A stretch of DNA of 64,000 nucleotides from Bryobacteraceae bacterium (GTDB lineage Bacteria; Acidobacteriota; Terriglobia; Bryobacterales; Bryobacteraceae), in NCBI GenBank assembly GCA_025056455.1, contig JANWVY010000010.1:88950-152949 (forward strand). The letters are read 5' to 3'. Of this stretch, positions 18,285 to 28,400 are shown one piece after another (the stretch's first letter is position 1; every line of letters begins with the position of its first letter). Below the pieces are notes generated by a model. The model was not told the origin of the DNA. It ran no database searches and saw only the letters and a list, made by a program, of their open reading frames with translations. Made by a program: the position numbers and the translations under genes.

Positions 18285-19898
18285 CTATTTCAGTTCCGTT
18301 GCGAGCAGCATGACCATCGCTCCTCCACGAGGGTCTTCCCCAAAAACAGCGGGCCGGTCCAGATAATCCCGCAACGATCGTTGTTTCCCCGTGGAAGCGC
18401 AAACATCCACCAGCTTGCCGTCGGCTGATGTTCGAATCTTTACCGCTTCCCATGCTTGATCGACGAGCGGCTGGAAGCTCCGCCGCGGAAGCCACCCCCG
18501 CCGGATGCCCCGCTGCATGGCGAAAGCGATCATACACGTGGCGCTCAGCTCACGCCAGGCCCCATGTTGGTCCACCACTTGCCGCCACATGCCACCCGTC
18601 TGATACTTGGCCAGCGCCACCATATGTTTTCGGAACTCCTGCAAAAGCTTACTTCTTCCGGGGTAGGAAGGGGGCATGTCGGAGAGCGTGAGTGCTAAGC
18701 CAAGCGCAGGAAAACCGTTTCCCCGGCCCCAAGCAGTTTCATCGAGCGGCGAGTGCCGATACAGTCCATCGGACCGCTGGTTCAGTTTTTGAATAAAGGC
18801 AAAATGCCGCATCGCCATCTCGAAGTATTTCTGTTCGCCGCTATGACGGCCTGCCGCGGCGAGAATCGGGCAACCCATAAACACCGCATCGCTCATTTCG
18901 TTGTGAAACGGCATGCATTCGCGCATCTCACCCGTTTCGGTAAATCCCAAGCTGGCCGCCTTTTTGACCAGATCCAAGTATTCGGGCCGCTTGGTTCGCT
19001 CATAAAGCCAGGCAAAGATCAAATGCCCGCTCAAGTGACTGCCAGTGGGCTGGTGAAGGCTATCTTTTCCTCCGGAAACAAATGGTTCCACGATTCGCTC
19101 CACGTCCTCAACGGCGCCCAGCCGCAACCGCGCCATGAGCGCGACAGCAGGAATGTAAACGACTTCGGGTAGTTGTCTGCCATACACCTGGGCTAGTTGT
19201 TCAGCCACTTGCTGCGGAGTCCGCGCTAGACGCTGGCGTACTTCGCGCCGCGCGGGCGAGAATTCGATGCTCCCCGCTCTTCGCTCGAGAAACTGGCGTA
19301 AGGCCTCCTCGCTCTCGCCAATTCTTTCTGATGGAATGCGGCCCGTAATCTGCGCTGCGTCTGAGTCAAGCGCCGCCGCGAGTGAGCCCGAATCTGGACC
19401 TACGATTAAGAGATAGTCGGGTGCTTGCAGTTGAATCCAGCGCCACAAATAATGGGACTCCGTCATTTGCCGGTAGGCCTCGCCAGAGGGCGGAAACTGC
19501 AACCGCACCCCGTCCGGATTGGCCAGCGGAACGGTCGCCAGACTAAATTGCCTCCGAAACGGCAGAGCCTCACGAGATTCGACAAACCACTCCTGCATCC
19601 GTCTCACGGCGTAGGCGCTCTCAGTGGAACCATCCATGCCGCCTAAGACGAGCAGCCGTTTGCGATCACCCATCCAATCCAGCCAAGCTGCATCAAACTC
19701 ACACAAGATCGGAGCGCCGCTCCCGGTCATGCCCACATCGGACTCAATCCCCTGAATCGTGACTCCGGACAACCAGAGAGCCCAGAACACGGGCGCGGCA
19801 ACGGACATCATGCGAAGGATCATAGCGCAGAAGGATGAATTCAAGATCAAAAGGGAGATAGCCTCGGGACATTCCCAGCCTGCTCGCTGCCGCTTCAT
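18285..19898 (-). CDS. GH88/GH105-like unsaturated-glycan hydrolase with degenerate M14-like N-terminal domain
   Basis: 537 residues; an alternative start at Met26 would put a signal-like hydrophobic segment (about 32-50) at the N-terminus. The C-terminal part (about 240-535) has the YteR/GH105 alpha6/alpha6 barrel pattern: FHNEMSDAVFMGCPILAAAG with the likely acid Asp337, LYRHSP with His382, and AWGRGNGFPALGLAL. Such enzymes open unsaturated uronyl units from pectin or related glycans. Residues about 70-170 look like an M14 carboxypeptidase-type domain (LLVLGGMDGSTES, then TVPLANPDG), but the zinc His of GGxHGxE is Asp here, so that half is probably inactive. It converges with the FecR-domain gene. 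Confidence 0.7.
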   Translation of the reverse strand: MKRQRAGWECPEAISLLILNSSFCAMILRMMSVAAPVFWALWLSGVTIQGIESDVGMTGSGAPILCEFDAAWLDWMGDRKRLLVLGGMDGSTESAYAVRRMQEWFVESREALPFRRQFSLATVPLANPDGVRLQFPPSGEAYRQMTESHYLWRWIQLQAPDYLLIVGPDSGSLAAALDSDAAQITGRIPSERIGESEEALRQFLERRAGSIEFSPARREVRQRLARTPQQVAEQLAQVYGRQLPEVVYIPAVALMARLRLGAVEDVERIVEPFVSGGKDSLHQPTGSHLSGHLIFAWLYERTKRPEYLDLVKKAASLGFTETGEMRECMPFHNEMSDAVFMGCPILAAAGRHSGEQKYFEMAMRHFAFIQKLNQRSDGLYRHSPLDETAWGRGNGFPALGLALTLSDMPPSYPGRSKLLQEFRKHMVALAKYQTGGMWRQVVDQHGAWRELSATCMIAFAMQRGIRRGWLPRRSFQPLVDQAWEAVKIRTSADGKLVDVCASTGKQRSLRDYLDRPAVFGEDPRGGAMVMLLATELK

Positions 19899-19941
19899 CT
19901 TCGCTTGAAGCTGTTCGTTGCCTGCTGGTCAACCATGCCCG

Positions 19942-19983
19942 AAAAAGGTCAGCGGCTCCCCTTTTTTCGAAGGCGGAGCCGCT
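19942..19983 (-). terminator. Rho-independent terminator of the OmpA/PKD gene
   Basis: A perfect 9-bp inverted repeat (AGCGGCTCC at 19951-19959 with GGAGCCGCT at 19975-19983) lies just after the stop at 20012. On the minus strand the stem is followed within a few bases by five Ts (19942-19946). Confidence 0.8.
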
Positions 19984-20011
19984 GTCTGCCGTAAGCTAGC
20001 GTGGAAGGTTG

Positions 20012-22990
20012 CTAGTATGCGCCGAAGAACACCTTGGTGGTTGCCTTCGAGAATCGTCCCCGGGAATCCGTGACTGTCAACTCAAAGACATATTCACCAA
20101 AGGCCAGAGGAGCGAAGCGTACTGTCGGAGTGGCCGTGTCGGCCCCAAGGATCAACTCGGGCTGACGGCCAACTGCTCGCCAGGAGTAGCCAATCACAAG
20201 ACCCTCTGGATGGAAGGATCGTGTGCCATCAAGCTGCACTTCGCGGTTGGTCGTCACCTGGTCCGGTCCCGCATTCGCTACAGGCCCGCCTTCTCCGACG
20301 GGTCCAGCGGGCGTTACTTTCACATCCACCCGGGCCGTCACCTGTCCGCGCCGGCCAAAGGCTCGTAACGTGTAGGTGGTGTCCGCCTGCGGGTTGACAA
20401 CTCGGGCTCCGCTGGCGCTGACCGGCCCAACGCCGTCGAGGAAGACCTCAGTTGCGCCTTCCGTTGTCCAGGACAGCGTAACCGGAGCGCCCGGACGCGG
20501 CGAAGTTGTCGGATTGGCGACGAAGGAGACGATCCGTGTCGCCGGAAACACGGTCACGGTAGTTTCCGCGCTCACCTCACCCGACGCGTTCCTGGCGACG
20601 AGAGTGTAAGTCGTGGTTGTCGCCGGAGTGACATTTGCGGTGCCACTGAAGGCGACTTGGCCTAGCCCGGTAATCGTCACCGTTTCGGCATTTTCCACTT
20701 GCCAGACCAGCGTAGCCTGCTCGCCCGCCACAATTTCGACGGGCGCAGCGGAGAAGCGAACCACCCGCGCCATCGGTGCCGGATTCACCTGAACAGACAC
20801 CTGCGCCGTAGCCTGGCCGAACCGGTTACGCGCGGTGAGCACATACGTGGTGGTCGTCGTGGGCGAAACAGATTGTGTACCGTTTTGCGCCACTGCGCCG
20901 ATCCCGCTAATTTCCACCGACTCTGCGCCCTCGGTCTGCCAGCTGAGCACCGAAGATTGACCAGCGAGAATCGTCATCGGCGAAGCTTGGAAGAACAGGA
21001 TCCGAACCTCAGGACGCTGCACCGCGACGGTGACCGTTTCGCTGACTTCTCCGTTGCGGTTGCGCGCCGTGAGACGGTAGGTGGTTGTCTGCGTTGGGGC
21101 CACCGTCGATGAGCCGCTTGCCGGATTCACACGGCCAATGCCGTCAATCACCACCTCTTCGGCATTCTCCACTGCCCAGCTCAGCGTCGATGTCTCACCG
21201 CTGCGAATCTGTTGCGGGCTTGCAACAAACCGCAAAATCCGCACGGGCGGGGTTCGACTGACCGTGACGTTGACTCGCGCCACACTCGAGGCCCCTTTAT
21301 CATCCGTGACCGTAAGGCGGAATCCATAGCTTTGTCCTTCGACCGCCGTAAACGTGGCTCTGGCCGTGGTTGCCCCCGCAATGGAGACGGCAGGACCCGC
21401 AATCTGCGTCCACTGGAATGTGATTGGATCGCCTTCGGGATCAAAGGATCCAGAACCATCCAGGGTGACCGGGCCCGGCTGTACTCCAAGCTGGTCCGGT
21501 CCAGCATCTGCCACCGGAGCTTCGTTTCCGGTGCGGACACGCCGCTGGAGAATCTCATAGCGCACCCGCGGCACATCCGCCGGCACGGGGTGGGAAAGCG
21601 ACTGAAACTCCTTCGGTCGCAGAAGATTTCCAAACAGCAGTCCGGCCACCACCCGCCCGTTGTTACTGCGGGCGAGCAACGTCTCATTAAATCCCCCTTC
21701 CACCGTAAAGGCCAGGTTGTTGTTGAGTGGAAAAACAAAGCGGAGCGTGCCGCCCGGCCGGTCGGCATGACCGTAGCTTTTGAGGTAACCCAGATTACCC
21801 TCTGCATACACGTTGCGATAGAGCCCGACTGTGGCTTGCGCCCCCACTTGATCAATCGCCTTCAACACGTGCTGAATTTGCAGGGTCCGCGTAATCGGAG
21901 TCACCGCAAGCACCTGGTTGTCCAGAAACGCCTTCGTCCCAAACATCCCCACCTTGCCGCGTCCGAAGATATAGTCCAGCGTGAGCGCTGCCTGCCCCAA
22001 GGTGCCGCCAGAGCGCAGCTCATTCACTTGCACGTTCTTAAAACTACTGAACAAGCCCGGCTGGAAGTTCTTATAGCGATACACCAAACCGAGATCGAAC
22101 TGGCCTTCTTTGCGGTCTCGGAAATAGAGATATTCGCCTTGGCTTTGAAACGCGAAATTCTCTTTGAACGGGGCAAAGTAGCGCGCCCGGCCAGAGAAGG
22201 TCAATTTGCCAGAATCATCCACGCCCGCATTCACACCCAGAAGGCTAAAGCGAGGAGCTCGCGATTTATCAATCGCATCCGCGCTGGCCCGTTCGGTGAT
22301 CGAACGGACTTCGCTCGCCGAAAGCGGTTTGGGTAGATTCAGAATATTCTTGTCTGTTTGCTGCTGGGCAGCCTTGAGAGCGTCTAACTCGCGGCGCAGC
22401 TCGGCATTCTCTTTCTTCATGTCCCGCAGCATGGCCAGGATCTCATCCAATCGGTCCAGCTTACTGAGCACCTTGGCTGAGTCATCGCTTCGCTTTTGCA
22501 TCTCCGAAAGCCGCTTTTGCAGCTCTTCGATCGCGTCGGAAATGCTTCCATCTCCAATGCTCCGCCCTTGCTCATCCTTCACCGTCACATTGACCCGACG
22601 GTTCATGAACTGTGCCTCTTTCGAACGCCCAGACACCTTAGGGTCCTTCCGGCCCCGCGTGGTGGTCTCAATCTGACTTGCCGGCACACCGTATTTGGTG
22701 AGAAAATTCCGCACGGTCGTCGCCCGCTGCATGCCGAGCTTCTCGTTGTAGCGGTCTGTACCTCCGTCATCGCCGTGCCCTTCTAATTTCACGCGGTAGC
22801 CTGGATGCCGTTTCAGCAATTCTGCTAGCCGCAAAAGGCTCGGATAGCCATCCGTTAAAATGGCGGATCCCCGTTCGAAGTTAATCTCTTCCCAGTCTTC
22901 CTTAGTAGCAGTGTTTTCGAGCCCCTGAGCGAAACCCGCTAAGGCCAAGCTAGTGGCCAGCAAAACTTGCCTCCACAAGCAGTTGATCAT
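20012..22990 (-). CDS. Surface protein: OmpA-like domain, coiled coil, predicted barrel, PKD and Ig-like repeats
   Basis: 992 residues from the ATG at 22990, which has GAGGAGGA about ten bases upstream and opens a signal peptide (MINCLWRQVLLATSLALAGF). Domains in order: OmpA peptidoglycan-binding domain (about 36-138; GHGDDGGTDRYNEKL and MNRRVNVTV), coiled coil (about 150-225), a beta-rich segment with alternating aromatic strands that may be a small outer-membrane barrel (about 240-470), a PKD domain (about 490-575), four about 78-residue Ig-like repeats with the pattern ILSW-E-ATTYTLxARNxxGE, and a second PKD domain (about 880-975). OmpA domains are usually C-terminal; here it leads. It likely links peptidoglycan and surface. 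A terminator follows at 19942-19983. Confidence 0.8.
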   Translation of the reverse strand: MINCLWRQVLLATSLALAGFAQGLENTATKEDWEEINFERGSAILTDGYPSLLRLAELLKRHPGYRVKLEGHGDDGGTDRYNEKLGMQRATTVRNFLTKYGVPASQIETTTRGRKDPKVSGRSKEAQFMNRRVNVTVKDEQGRSIGDGSISDAIEELQKRLSEMQKRSDDSAKVLSKLDRLDEILAMLRDMKKENAELRRELDALKAAQQQTDKNILNLPKPLSASEVRSITERASADAIDKSRAPRFSLLGVNAGVDDSGKLTFSGRARYFAPFKENFAFQSQGEYLYFRDRKEGQFDLGLVYRYKNFQPGLFSSFKNVQVNELRSGGTLGQAALTLDYIFGRGKVGMFGTKAFLDNQVLAVTPITRTLQIQHVLKAIDQVGAQATVGLYRNVYAEGNLGYLKSYGHADRPGGTLRFVFPLNNNLAFTVEGGFNETLLARSNNGRVVAGLLFGNLLRPKEFQSLSHPVPADVPRVRYEILQRRVRTGNEAPVADAGPDQLGVQPGPVTLDGSGSFDPEGDPITFQWTQIAGPAVSIAGATTARATFTAVEGQSYGFRLTVTDDKGASSVARVNVTVSRTPPVRILRFVASPQQIRSGETSTLSWAVENAEEVVIDGIGRVNPASGSSTVAPTQTTTYRLTARNRNGEVSETVTVAVQRPEVRILFFQASPMTILAGQSSVLSWQTEGAESVEISGIGAVAQNGTQSVSPTTTTTYVLTARNRFGQATAQVSVQVNPAPMARVVRFSAAPVEIVAGEQATLVWQVENAETVTITGLGQVAFSGTANVTPATTTTYTLVARNASGEVSAETTVTVFPATRIVSFVANPTTSPRPGAPVTLSWTTEGATEVFLDGVGPVSASGARVVNPQADTTYTLRAFGRRGQVTARVDVKVTPAGPVGEGGPVANAGPDQVTTNREVQLDGTRSFHPEGLVIGYSWRAVGRQPELILGADTATPTVRFAPLAFGEYVFELTVTDSRGRFSKATTKVFFGAY

Positions 22991-23365
22991 GGATTTGGAT
23001 TCCTCCTCAATAAATTTCCCGTCTGGGTGAACGGTTGGGAAAAAACACCTCCACTCGTGTTCTTGTCTCAAAAATCGACTTTTCCTTTGCGCGCTTTACC
23101 CGAGTCTCAGCGGCTTTCTTTGGGGTGTAATTTCTCCTCGCCTGAGTCAGTAGAATTTGCTCGGACGGGCTTGGCCGCTCGACATTTACGCGGCCTCCCT
23201 CTCCATCCTAGCAATCTTGAGGCCAATCACTCGGAACGAGCGCCCGTGCCATCCGGACCCCCTCCTTCTTCGTGCGGCAATTTTCTTTACAAACAAAACG
23301 AGCCTCGGCTAAACTTTGGCCGGTGGGATCGCGCTAGCCTAGCGCTGTTGGGGTACACCGAAGGC
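22991..23365. other. Divergent intergenic region, 375 bp
   Basis: Separates the OmpA/PKD gene from the small membrane-protein gene and must hold promoters for both. A plus-strand frame of 133 codons runs through it into the downstream gene, but it has no ribosome site, no recognisable domain and an unnatural composition, so I regard it as non-coding. I could not identify convincing promoter hexamers. Confidence 0.4.
23001..23008 (-). promoter_or_regulatory. Ribosome binding site for the OmpA/PKD protein start
   Basis: GAGGAGGA on the minus strand ten bases before the ATG at 22990. It supports that start rather than the longer frame starting at 23071. Confidence 0.75.
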
Positions 23366-23773
23366 ATGCGTCTGCGGATCATTCTACTGGCTGTCGGCCT
23401 TTGCTTCTTGCTCGTCGCCGGCTATCTACTCTACCTAGCGACAGCCGAGTCGCTCTACACAAAGAGAGGAACTCCGGCCTTCTGGTTCGCCATCTCGCGC
23501 GTCATCCGGGAGACCCCTACACCGGGTGCGCTTGAACCCCCTCTCTACTATTCGAGTGCCGGCGACGGGCCCAAACTACCCGAAAGCGCCGTGCACTTCC
23601 GTACCTCTGCCCCAGCCGCGGAGGTCGAGCGGAGCCTGCAACAGTTCGTTCTCACTCTCGGCTACCGGAGGCGCGCCGAAGACAACGCTTACGTCAAAGG
23701 CCGCTCCATTTTAAGCTGGGAAATCACACCTGCACTGGGCGGCCTTCAAGTCACGGTGCGCGAACAACAATAA
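23366..23773 (+). CDS. Small membrane-anchored hypothetical protein
   Basis: 135 residues from the ATG at 23366, preceded by GAAGG. An N-terminal hydrophobic segment (MRLRIILLAVGLCFLLVAGYLLYLAT) anchors it, and the rest is predicted periplasmic with an HFRTSAPAAEVERSLQQFV segment typical of small sorting or envelope proteins. I do not recognise the family. It is followed 32 bp later by another unknown gene on the same strand, after a clear GGAGGGG ribosome site at 23789-23797. Confidence 0.6.
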   Translation: MRLRIILLAVGLCFLLVAGYLLYLATAESLYTKRGTPAFWFAISRVIRETPTPGALEPPLYYSSAGDGPKLPESAVHFRTSAPAAEVERSLQQFVLTLGYRRRAEDNAYVKGRSILSWEITPALGGLQVTVREQQ

Positions 23774-23805
23774 TCCACAACAGCAACTAGGAGGGGAATT
23801 GCCAG

Positions 23806-24549
23806 ATGAGTTCACGAGCTGATATTGACGCCGGCAGGCTCATCTACACCTGCCATTGTGGATGGATTGATAAGGGACACGCCAATCCGCGCCGCACCTC
23901 TCGACCCCATGTCGGGGCGCTGGCGCTCTGGGATCAGTTCCTCAAAGAGAGCGGCGAACGGTCCGAATTTGATGATGGTTTCCAAGTCATCTACACCCAG
24001 GACATGGGAAAGTTCGGCTTTACCTTGGGCGTCACACGCTCCTATTTCGTCCGCCGTGGACTCAGCATTCCCGAGCGCGAATCCATCGCCCTTGCCATCT
24101 TCATGGAAGTGTCGGGAGCCTTTGAAGATCTTCAGGGGCAGTTCCCCTCGATCGTACCTGGCTTGGGAAGAGTCGCCGATTCCAGCTATAGCCAGGAAGA
24201 CCTAATCTCCAATCTCTTGGGTTTTTATAAGGCCGTCCGTCCCGGAACCGACTATCTCCAACTTTGCGCCCCGGTTTCCGTCGAAGCTTCGAAAAAAGTT
24301 TGGGACCAATACGGCTCGGTTGGCAGTATCAAAAACAAGAATTTTTTCAAGCCGATTACCCATCCCTGCGAGGAATGTAAGGGCCGCAGTATTTTTCCCC
24401 CTCAACTCCAGGTGATTCAGCCCGCCCAGAAAGAGCCTCTCAAAAAAGGCGCCAAGTTTCGCGATTGGAGTTGGCGGGACTCTGAAAAACGCGACAGGGA
24501 ATTGAATGAGCGGCTCCTCATGAAGGACCGCTTCGGGCCCAAGTGGTAG
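23806..24549 (+). CDS. Uncharacterised protein with [11 protein letters not shown] motif
   Basis: 247 residues; the start follows an AGGAGGGG site. No signal peptide is seen. The N-terminus has an unusual Cys/His cluster, [17 protein letters not shown] (residues about 14-30), and another Cys pair CEECKG sits near residue 185; the pattern suggests a metal site or a catalytic Cys/His pair. The middle ([32 protein letters not shown]) is helical, and the C-terminus is charged. I cannot name the family. It ends three bases before a degraded sulfatase on the opposite strand. It may form an operon with the small membrane protein upstream. Confidence 0.6.
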   Translation: MSSRADIDAGRLIYTCHCGWIDKGHANPRRTSRPHVGALALWDQFLKESGERSEFDDGFQVIYTQDMGKFGFTLGVTRSYFVRRGLSIPERESIALAIFMEVSGAFEDLQGQFPSIVPGLGRVADSSYSQEDLISNLLGFYKAVRPGTDYLQLCAPVSVEASKKVWDQYGSVGSIKNKNFFKPITHPCEECKGRSIFPPQLQVIQPAQKEPLKKGAKFRDWSWRDSEKRDRELNERLLMKDRFGPKW

Positions 24550-24554
24550 AGGCC

Positions 24555-25420
24555 CTACTTTCGCGGCGGACGGCGCGGCGAACGCTTCAGCTCGGGCGGA
24601 AAATCGGCAACCGGAGATCCTTTTGGGCTCCGGAGATTCTGCGGGTTTCCCCGGTCGGGCCACAACGGGATTTGCTGGCCCCCGCGTTGCTCCAAAATTT
24701 CGAACAATCGCGCGCGCATCCGCGAAACGATTTTTTGGTGCGCTTCGCTATCGATCAGATTGTTGGTTTCGAGCGGATCCTGCTGAAGATCGTAGAGTTC
24801 GTCAGAATCCCAGATGCCGTGGTAGCCGATGAACTGATAGCGCTCTCCGCACAGCGCAGGGATCGTAGGCGTTTGGGGAAAATTTCTTCGCATGGCGTGG
24901 AGTATCGCGATCACACGGGAATCGATGTTGCGAAATACTACCTTGACTACACTGAGACGCTTGGCGGCGTGGACGAAAGTGTCGGGCGGTTGTTGAACGC
25001 CTGGAAGGCACGGGGCGAGCTCGATTCAACCTTAGTCATTTCCATGTCAGACAACGGGTCGGCATTTGGCGAACACGGCCTCATGGATAAAAGGACTGCG
25101 TATGAACAATCAATCCGCGTGCCGTCGCTCGCGTTGTCCGGAGCTTTTCGGCGGTGGAAAAACGGTGCAAGACTTGGCTTTTTTAAATCTCGACCTCGTG
25201 GCGCGGCTCGGGGCTACACAGCGACGTTGTGACAAAAGGGTTCTGAAAGTGAATGCCCTCCTGAGCCATGCGGTCCAAATGCGAGGTCTCTAAACAATCC
25301 TGACCCTTAAAAATCCCATGGTGTCATAGGCGATGATCATCCGACAGGATGAAAATCACGTTCCTGGGCTTGGCTCCTGGCGGCTCTTCACGGATCCTCA
25401 GAACACAACCAGACAGCTCT
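24555..25420 (-). pseudogene. Arylsulfatase remnant with internal inversion and deletions
   Basis: Three pieces of a type I sulfatase are recognisable. The minus strand from about 25400 to 25213 encodes the N-terminus (KPRNVIFILSDDHR, then after a frameshift HLDRMAQEGIHF and TTSLCSP, the start of the C-x-P-x-R site where the catalytic cysteine becomes formylglycine). The plus strand 24891-25209 encodes a middle part ([18 protein letters not shown], then [21 protein letters not shown], and after another frameshift [15 protein letters not shown]). The minus strand 24890-24555 encodes the C-terminus ([37 protein letters not shown]). The signal peptide and about 150 residues after CSP are missing. 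The order fits inversion of the central piece plus a deletion. Not functional. Confidence 0.85.
24891..25209 (+). other. Inverted internal segment of the sulfatase pseudogene
   Basis: About 320 bp in plus orientation between minus-strand flanks of the same gene. The left junction is near 24890 (C-terminal fragment starts MRRNFPQTP), the right near 25209 (N-terminal fragment ends SLCSP). The gene-order 5' end of the segment ([10 protein letters not shown]) lies at the left, as expected for a simple inversion. Confidence 0.75.
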
Positions 25421-25426
25421 TCGCAG

Positions 25427-28400
25427 TCAAAAAGCCTGGCCGATGCTAAAGAACAGCCGGCCAAGACCTTCTCCTGGACGACGATCCAACTTAAATCCAT
25501 AATCAAAGCGCAATAGAAAGTAAGGCGTGCGAATTCTTAGGCCAACGCCAGCAGCCTTTCGCAGGTTGGATAGCCGGAATTCAGAAATCGACGGGTACAC
25601 GTTGCCAAGATCCGCAAAACCAACTCCTTCGAATAGCTTGTAGATCGGAAACCGCAGCTCTTGATTGGTGACGAACACCGCATCACCGCCACGCGGCCCG
25701 CCAGCAAAATCAACCGGGCCAATCGAATTCTGCGCAAATCCGCGGATTGTTGTACCTCCTCCCGCAAAAAAGCGTTCGCTCGGAATGAGCGTCTGACCGC
25801 CAAGCCCTCTCGCCAGCCCCAGGCGCACAGCGCCAGCATAGACCCAGCGAGACCTCAACGGTCCGCCCAGCAATGGGGCCCCAACAGGCTTGGTTAACGG
25901 GACAAATTGGAAATACTGCCCGTAATACTTCGTGTAGCGCAGCTGAGAACCAAGAAAAGCCGGCGCATACTCAAATGCATGCGAAACAAGCGAGCCGCGC
26001 GTCGCATCTAAATAGTCATCCCTCGTATCGCGTGTAAAGGTGAACGCCAGAGGCGCAATGCGCGTCACAATCGGATCCAAAGCCCCCAAGATGGGATCCG
26101 GAACCCGGTCTACAGTTTCTGCTTGTTCGAGACGGTATCCCAAACTGAGGAGGTAGTTTCCACGCAAGCGAGACTCTTGCTGGAGCGAAAAGCCAATCCG
26201 GTCCGTGCGAAAAGCAGGCTGCAACTCGCGACGAAAAAAGGTGGCAGCAACGGTCTTCAGAGGAAGTTGCTTTAGCAGTGGTTGCGAGAAGTACAAGCGG
26301 CCCTCGTGCAGATCCGCGTCGTAGCGGCCGCGGAAGCCCAGAACCCGGGCCTGGCCAAGGGAGTTGCGATTGGAAAAATCCGCAATCCCGCCCGGGCCCC
26401 GCTCCGTATCGAAGTAGGCCCCGTAGCGCAAATCCCAAGCGGGCACCTCTCGCACGCGCACCACCAGACGCACCGGCTTAAATCCCGCCCCGCCCTCCAT
26501 TTCCTGGCGTTCGATTTCCACAAGCGCGAAGGCCCCCGTGGCATAAAGATCTCTCCGCGCGCGACCGATCAAGTCCACGACCACCGCATCGCCGGGCTGA
26601 AACGGCAGCTGGCTTCGAATTAGATTCTCACTCACGCGCGAATTTCCCCTCACCTCGATCTCCGCAATCCGGCTCGGAAGGCCCTCTTGGATTTCGAATG
26701 CCAGGCGCAACTCGTCAGGTTTTTCGCCCGGCACGAGCTCTAAACGCACGTCGCTATCAAGGTAGCCTTTCGAGCCGTAAAGGTTCCGTAAATTCTCAAC
26801 AGCTGCTTCCTGCAAACGGGCGGTGAGGACCGTCCCGGTGGTGAACGGCAACGCCGCCCGCAGCGTTTTCTCTTCTAGCGCCGAGTAGCCGCGAAACACG
26901 ATGTCCCCGATCCTCGCCAGCGGGCCGGGATCCACCTTCACGCTCATCTTCACCAGCTGGGCATCTGCCTCCAGGCGCGCCTCAGGCTCGGAAACACGCA
27001 CCTGGCGGTAGCCCCGCTCGCGGTAAAAGCTCTCCACGAGGCCGCGCAGCTTCTCCGGTTCGAGGAACGCCAGAAATCCGAGCTTCTGGCTTTCAAACAA
27101 CGGGCGGAATTGGCTGGTTTCCGTTTCGCTTGCACCTTCGAGGGAAACACGCAATTCTCGGTAGGGACTCCCTGGCGTCACCTCAAACCGCACTTGCTTT
27201 TCCGCATCGCTTGAAGCCAGGATCGACGTCGTGACCACAGCTTGAACAAACCCCTCGGCTGCTAACCGGCGGCGAATCAGACGAGCGGCCTCATCGAGCC
27301 GCTGGGTGTCAAAAACGCCACGCCGCCAGATGGATTGCAACTCCTCTCGAAGCTGCGCGGGTGGCTGCCAGCCCTCAAAAACGAAGCGCACTACCGGGCC
27401 AGGATGGACGAGAACATCAAGGTCAACTTGCTTTTCTCCAACCTGCCGGCTGACACGCACTTGGGCCTCTAGCAGGCCGCGGGCCGCATAGCTCTTTTCA
27501 AGCCGTTCGACGCCGTTGCGCAAGATGAAAAAATCGTACCGGCGGCCCGTTTTCACGCGCAGTTTTTTCCATACCTCGCGTTCTGTAAAAACGGGCTCTC
27601 CGGTCAAGCGTAGCTGCCCCACAACACGGCGCATCCTCTCGGCGTTGGTCTGAGCCGCAGGCGGCCCCCCGAGACGGATATCGTGATTGAATTCGAGTCG
27701 GAAACTGGCGTCGCTTTGTCGCACCCCCCGTGTAACAAAATTGCGAAAGGTTTCCCACTGCGCCACGTAAATCTGATCCCGGCTGTCGGTGAGATTCATG
27801 GAGTAGACGAAACTCAAACCTCGCGCCAGATCCTGGCCAATGGTCAGCCGCGCCGTCGGATTCGATTCAGGCGCAATCAATCCAGGCTCAACTCGGAATT
27901 GCGAAATGCCCGTCGCTCGTTGCACCCGCGAAGAAAGAGTCCCTCCCACGCTGCCCGCAAGCAAGGAGAGCGCTTGCTCTTTGGCCACCGTAGCCCCTGC
28001 GCCACGCGCCTCTTCTAAGGTCCGCCCGGTCACCAGTAACGAGGCAATGTCTTCTTCAGCAAGCGGCGGATCCGAGCTGAATGTCGTTGTCAGACGCTCC
28101 CGCAAGCCGCCCTGGACGAGCAGTTGAATCTCGTGGCGGTTCACCTTGGTGCGGGCCGAAAGGTCGAGCAAGGGCTCGAGTCGGCGCTCGTCAGCAAAGG
28201 TGATTACACCTCGCTCGATCAAATATCTCCGCTCGGCGAGAAGAAGCTTTCCGCCTTCCTCTACTTCGAGCCGGCCGGTCAAGGCCGGATTCTGCAACGA
28301 ACCCACCAGCCGCAGGTTCGCCTGGAGGCTGGCCTGAGCCAGATTGTTATCGACAATCACCGGATTGCGGGTCACCAGCCGGAGATCGAACTTCAGGCGC

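Noticed and set aside
21212..22336. Plus-strand frame of 374 codons
   Set aside because: Antisense to the OmpA/PKD protein, with composition like reversed coding sequence and no domain; a shadow.
22967..23365. Upstream extension of the small membrane protein gene
   Set aside because: No ribosome site and no coherent protein; the ATG at 23366 opens a proper membrane anchor.
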